A DNA stretch of 7,387 nt. Origin: Acidobacteriota bacterium (GTDB lineage Bacteria; Acidobacteriota; Vicinamibacteria; Vicinamibacterales; Vicinamibacteraceae). The stretch covers positions 1 to 7,387 of the forward strand of contig JAEZCY010000037.1 in the NCBI GenBank assembly GCA_023429845.1, in the 5' to 3' direction. The first letter of the stretch is position 1, and the number at the start of each line of letters is the position of its first letter. The notes under the pieces were generated by a model. It had not been told where the DNA came from. It searched no databases and was given only the letters and a program-made list of their open reading frames with translations. Both the position numbers and the translations under genes were made by a program. Below, piece by piece: positions 6,201 to 7,387 of the stretch.

Positions 6201-7359
6201 GTACGAGTTCTCCACGACCGTCAAGGCCACGGCGCCAATCGGCGTCGATCGCCTGATGACGTGGGACAAGACGAGCTATGCAGGCCACGCGGAAACCGGC
6301 GTCGTCAGCCCGTCGCGGACGTGGTACTTCGCCGAAGGCGCGACGATTGCGGGCTTCAACCTCTTCTACCTGCTGCAGAATCCCAACCCGACGCCGGTGA
6401 CGGTCGAGGGGCGGTACCTGCTGGGAACCGGAGCCGTGCACACCAAGACGTACACGCTCCAGCCCAACAGCCGCTTCAACGTGTGGGCGAACGTGGAGAC
6501 GATCGGCGGCGCGACGCCGCTGGCGGCTGCGGAGTTCTCGGCCGCGTTCACGGTGACCGTGGGCGAGCCCATCATCGCGGAGCGCGCGATGTACCGCGGG
6601 GCCAACCCGCTGTTCAAGGCCGGGCACGAGAGCGCCGGCATCAACGCGCCGGCCAATGAGTGGTTCCTCGCCGAGGGCAACGCCGGGGATTTCTTCGATC
6701 ACTTCGTGCTGATCGGAAACACGACGAATGCAGCGGCGCTTGTGCAGGCCGACTTCATCGTCGGCGGCTCGAGCACCATCGGCGCAGGCGTCTACACGAA
6801 GCAGTACACGGTGCTGCCGAACTCGCGGTTCAACATCTGGGTGGACGAGCAGGAGATTGGAGCCGGTCAGTTCCCCTTCCGGACCGGCAGCAGCGACGTC
6901 TCCGTGCGGATCCGGTCGTTGAACGGCGTGCCCCTCATCGTCGAACGTGCGATGTGGTGGCCGGGCAACTCGACCACCTGGTACGAGGCGCACAACTCGC
7001 CCGGTACGGCCCGCACGGCGCCGCGCTGGGTCCTGGCCGAGGGCGAGAACGGCGGTCAGCTCGGGTGGCAGACCTACATCCTGATCGCCAACGTGGGTGA
7101 CGTGGCGGGCCAGTACCGGCCGCGCCTGCTGCTCGAAGGGCAGACCGTCGAGCTCGCACCACGCACGGTGCAGGCCAACTCGCGGCAGACCATCACGCTC
7201 GCGGAGCTGCTCGCCGAGGCCGGCGTGCCAGCCGATTCGAAGGCCGGCGTGCTGATCGAGTCGGTCGGCTCCGCGCTGCCGCTCGTCGTCGAGCGCGCGA
7301 TGTACAGCGGCGCAGGGTTGCAGCTCGGCACCAACGCGCTCGGCACGCCGCTGCCGTGA
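3262..7359 (+). CDS. Giant secreted protein: 14 propeller repeats, EF-hand loop, four DUF5719-like repeats
   Basis: A 1365-residue exported protein. The signal peptide is residues 1-25: basic MRRGR, an Ala-rich core, then AFG before QST. Residues 48-845 hold 14 TolB/PD40-type beta-propeller units, usually 51-62 residues apart, with the pattern SADGR-VAF-S, then GDTN---DVFV, then TGT--RVSV. Residues 882-893 (DPDGDGATNEEE, followed by AGTNP) fit a 12-residue EF-hand or TSP3 calcium loop with ligands D882, D884, D886, N890 and E893. Residues 907-1363 are four repeats of about 110-120 residues with motifs YFAEGAT, ANP, PNSR and VERAMY, similar to DUF5719-type modules. It has only four cysteines, in two local pairs (99/118 and 851/873). 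There is no PEP-CTERM or other sorting tail. ATG 3262 is preferred because GGGGAGG lies four bases upstream; an ATG at 3229 adds 11 residues ahead of a good signal peptide. The role is unknown; a cell-surface or extracellular binding protein is likely. Confidence 0.92.
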   Translation: MRRGRAGWGAAIVAAAALAATPAFGQSTERVSVAATGTQAQGGRYTPRPSVSADGNTVAFESPVATLVAGDANSASDIFIASGGAVARVLGNGSVEPNCTSQRASVSADGQRVAFDSCASNLVAGDTNNVSDVFVLDRGTGTVTRVSVSTASAQGLGPSFSAAISPNGQFVAFLSQAPNLATGSTANTHVYLRDLDTNTTYLVSRASGVSGTVATSEVRPSVANDGTVAFASTASNLVSGDTNSASDVFLRRGATTGSPTTVRVSLSATGAQLTSGSTRPTISADAQLVAFETAAAAAPGDGNGLTDVFVRDIAGSTTHLASRGPGGTSGNGNSFEASISASGTFIVFTSQSTEFGGTFDAALDIFRAEINRTASPVAVGPVVRITTGPATPTGDAASADVSDAGRVVFSSDDTGLTADDLNGDTDVFASTGAAVERLTRPAAGLGESYSGQSLRPAPSYDGTIVAFLSSATNLVSDDVNGRVDVFVRNRTTNITERLPLPAGYESFDADWVTISHDGRFIAYTRGSLASGTGGAFLYDRFSGTSTPVSVASPGTPIQPASQPRISASGRYVAYLTSAQLDAADTNGFVDVYLFDRLTGSSALVSRGTAGASNFSSTSPAVSADGRVVVFASGANNLVAGDTNARVDIFARDMVAGTTVRLSTNVDVQPATIEARDPFISADGRYVAYLLSSTVLTSEATAASDVFVARTDGSTLPRGPLNGLAENTGTVQGSYDPTLSMFGRYLSYRSYAPDLVVGDTNDAADVFARQVLGPGVQAPSYPANLFGTLQRVSVSGGGAEAAGGTGFDTENPEINGNGTAAVFQSGFTNLVADDTNFMVDTFIRSGIFPGECTFLDATLPGYTAFAGQYGLDPCANSGSPYADPDGDGATNEEEHQAGTNPILGAFTRYFAEGATKTAALDFDVRLALANPSPAPVEVEITYQLPSGVAVPATQLTLQPWQRQTVLLDQQPGIAENGPDTSYEFSTTVKATAPIGVDRLMTWDKTSYAGHAETGVVSPSRTWYFAEGATIAGFNLFYLLQNPNPTPVTVEGRYLLGTGAVHTKTYTLQPNSRFNVWANVETIGGATPLAAAEFSAAFTVTVGEPIIAERAMYRGANPLFKAGHESAGINAPANEWFLAEGNAGDFFDHFVLIGNTTNAAALVQADFIVGGSSTIGAGVYTKQYTVLPNSRFNIWVDEQEIGAGQFPFRTGSSDVSVRIRSLNGVPLIVERAMWWPGNSTTWYEAHNSPGTARTAPRWVLAEGENGGQLGWQTYILIANVGDVAGQYRPRLLLEGQTVELAPRTVQANSRQTITLAELLAEAGVPADSKAGVLIESVGSALPLVVERAMYSGAGLQLGTNALGTPLP
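3403..5796 (+). repeat. Coding repeats: 14 propeller units
   Basis: The units start at about residues 50, 105, 163, 221, 281, 338, 400, 457, 513, 564, 620, 678, 737 and 812 of the secreted protein. At DNA level the most conserved stretch is GGCGACACCAAC (for example 3634-3645), which recurs nearly unchanged in several units. Fourteen units would suit two seven-bladed propellers (units 1-7 and 8-14), but other partitions are possible. The gap before the last unit is longer (75 residues). The loop D-x-N-x3-D is present in ten units and lost in units 3, 6, 9 and 12. Confidence 0.8.
5905..5940 (+). other. EF-hand/TSP3-type calcium-binding loop within the secreted protein
   Basis: The encoded residues 882-893 have Asp at loop positions 1, 3 and 5, Gly at 6, Asn at 9 and Glu at 12, the canonical arrangement. 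The AGTNP that follows is typical of the short calcium-loop linkers found between domains of secreted bacterial proteins. It links the propeller part to the C-terminal repeats, probably as a rigid calcium-stabilised hinge. Confidence 0.75.
5980..7350 (+). repeat. Coding repeats: four C-terminal FAEG...VERAM modules
   Basis: The modules cover about 5980-6306, 6316-6642, 6652-7008 and 7021-7350. Each opens with [YF]-[FL]-AEG (RYFAEGAT, WYFAEGAT, EWFLAEGN, RWVLAEGE), has a beta-rich [LV]-L-[AI]-N segment and mostly a PNSR or ANSR turn, and ends near [IV]-ERAM[YW]. The first is the most divergent (VDRLMTW for VERAMYW, and PWQRQ for PNSR). The last lacks the closing GH-S segment seen in the second. 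The pattern resembles DUF5719 domains of secreted proteins; the function is unknown. Confidence 0.75.
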
Positions 7360-7387
7360 CGCAGCGGGACTCCACACACCGCAGTGG

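Noticed and set aside
5497..7377. A 626-codon antisense open frame under the C-terminal repeats
   Set aside because: It is a codon-structure shadow of the secreted protein gene, with low-complexity Arg/Gly/Val-rich composition and no start signal.

Overview
The window is GC-rich DNA (roughly two-thirds G+C by eye). It looks like the chromosome of a Gram-negative soil or freshwater bacterium. The best guess is Acidobacteriota, class Vicinamibacteria, because that group often carries giant secreted proteins with 'GDTN..DVF' propeller repeats followed by 'FAEGAT' repeats. This placement is from memory and has moderate confidence. I see no mobile-element gene, CRISPR array or phage gene.

Layout. 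(1) 1-193 has no supportable gene. (2) 194-256 holds two adjacent perfect or near-perfect palindromes that run into the CCA end of a tRNA-Ala(GGC) gene on the minus strand (255-330), which has its own good promoter (346-375). (3) A strong GC hairpin (397-427) separates the tRNA promoter from a two-gene minus-strand operon: a 76-residue DUF378-type membrane protein (989-1219), then a secreted single-domain fasciclin protein (462-956). (4) Divergent from this operon is a 195-residue XRE-cupin transcription regulator (1380-1967). The 160-bp intergenic region carries an AT-rich dyad that is a good operator candidate. (5) Converging on the regulator is a minus-strand gene for a 361-residue protein with a C-terminal degenerate GGDEF-like domain (2005-3090). 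(6) Divergent from that, and filling the rest of the window, is one gene for a 1365-residue secreted protein (3262-7359). It has a signal peptide, 14 propeller-type repeats, one EF-hand/TSP3-type calcium loop and four C-terminal repeats of a DUF5719-like type.

How the parts may work together. The regulator and the DUF378/fasciclin operon look like a small envelope module under one divergent control region, with the regulator probably acting on itself and the operon. The degenerate GGDEF protein and the giant secreted protein are only divergent neighbours; a link between them is speculation. The points most worth checking are the operator dyad, the three-blade periodicity of the acidic loop in the giant protein, and the palindrome pair fused to the tRNA 3' end.
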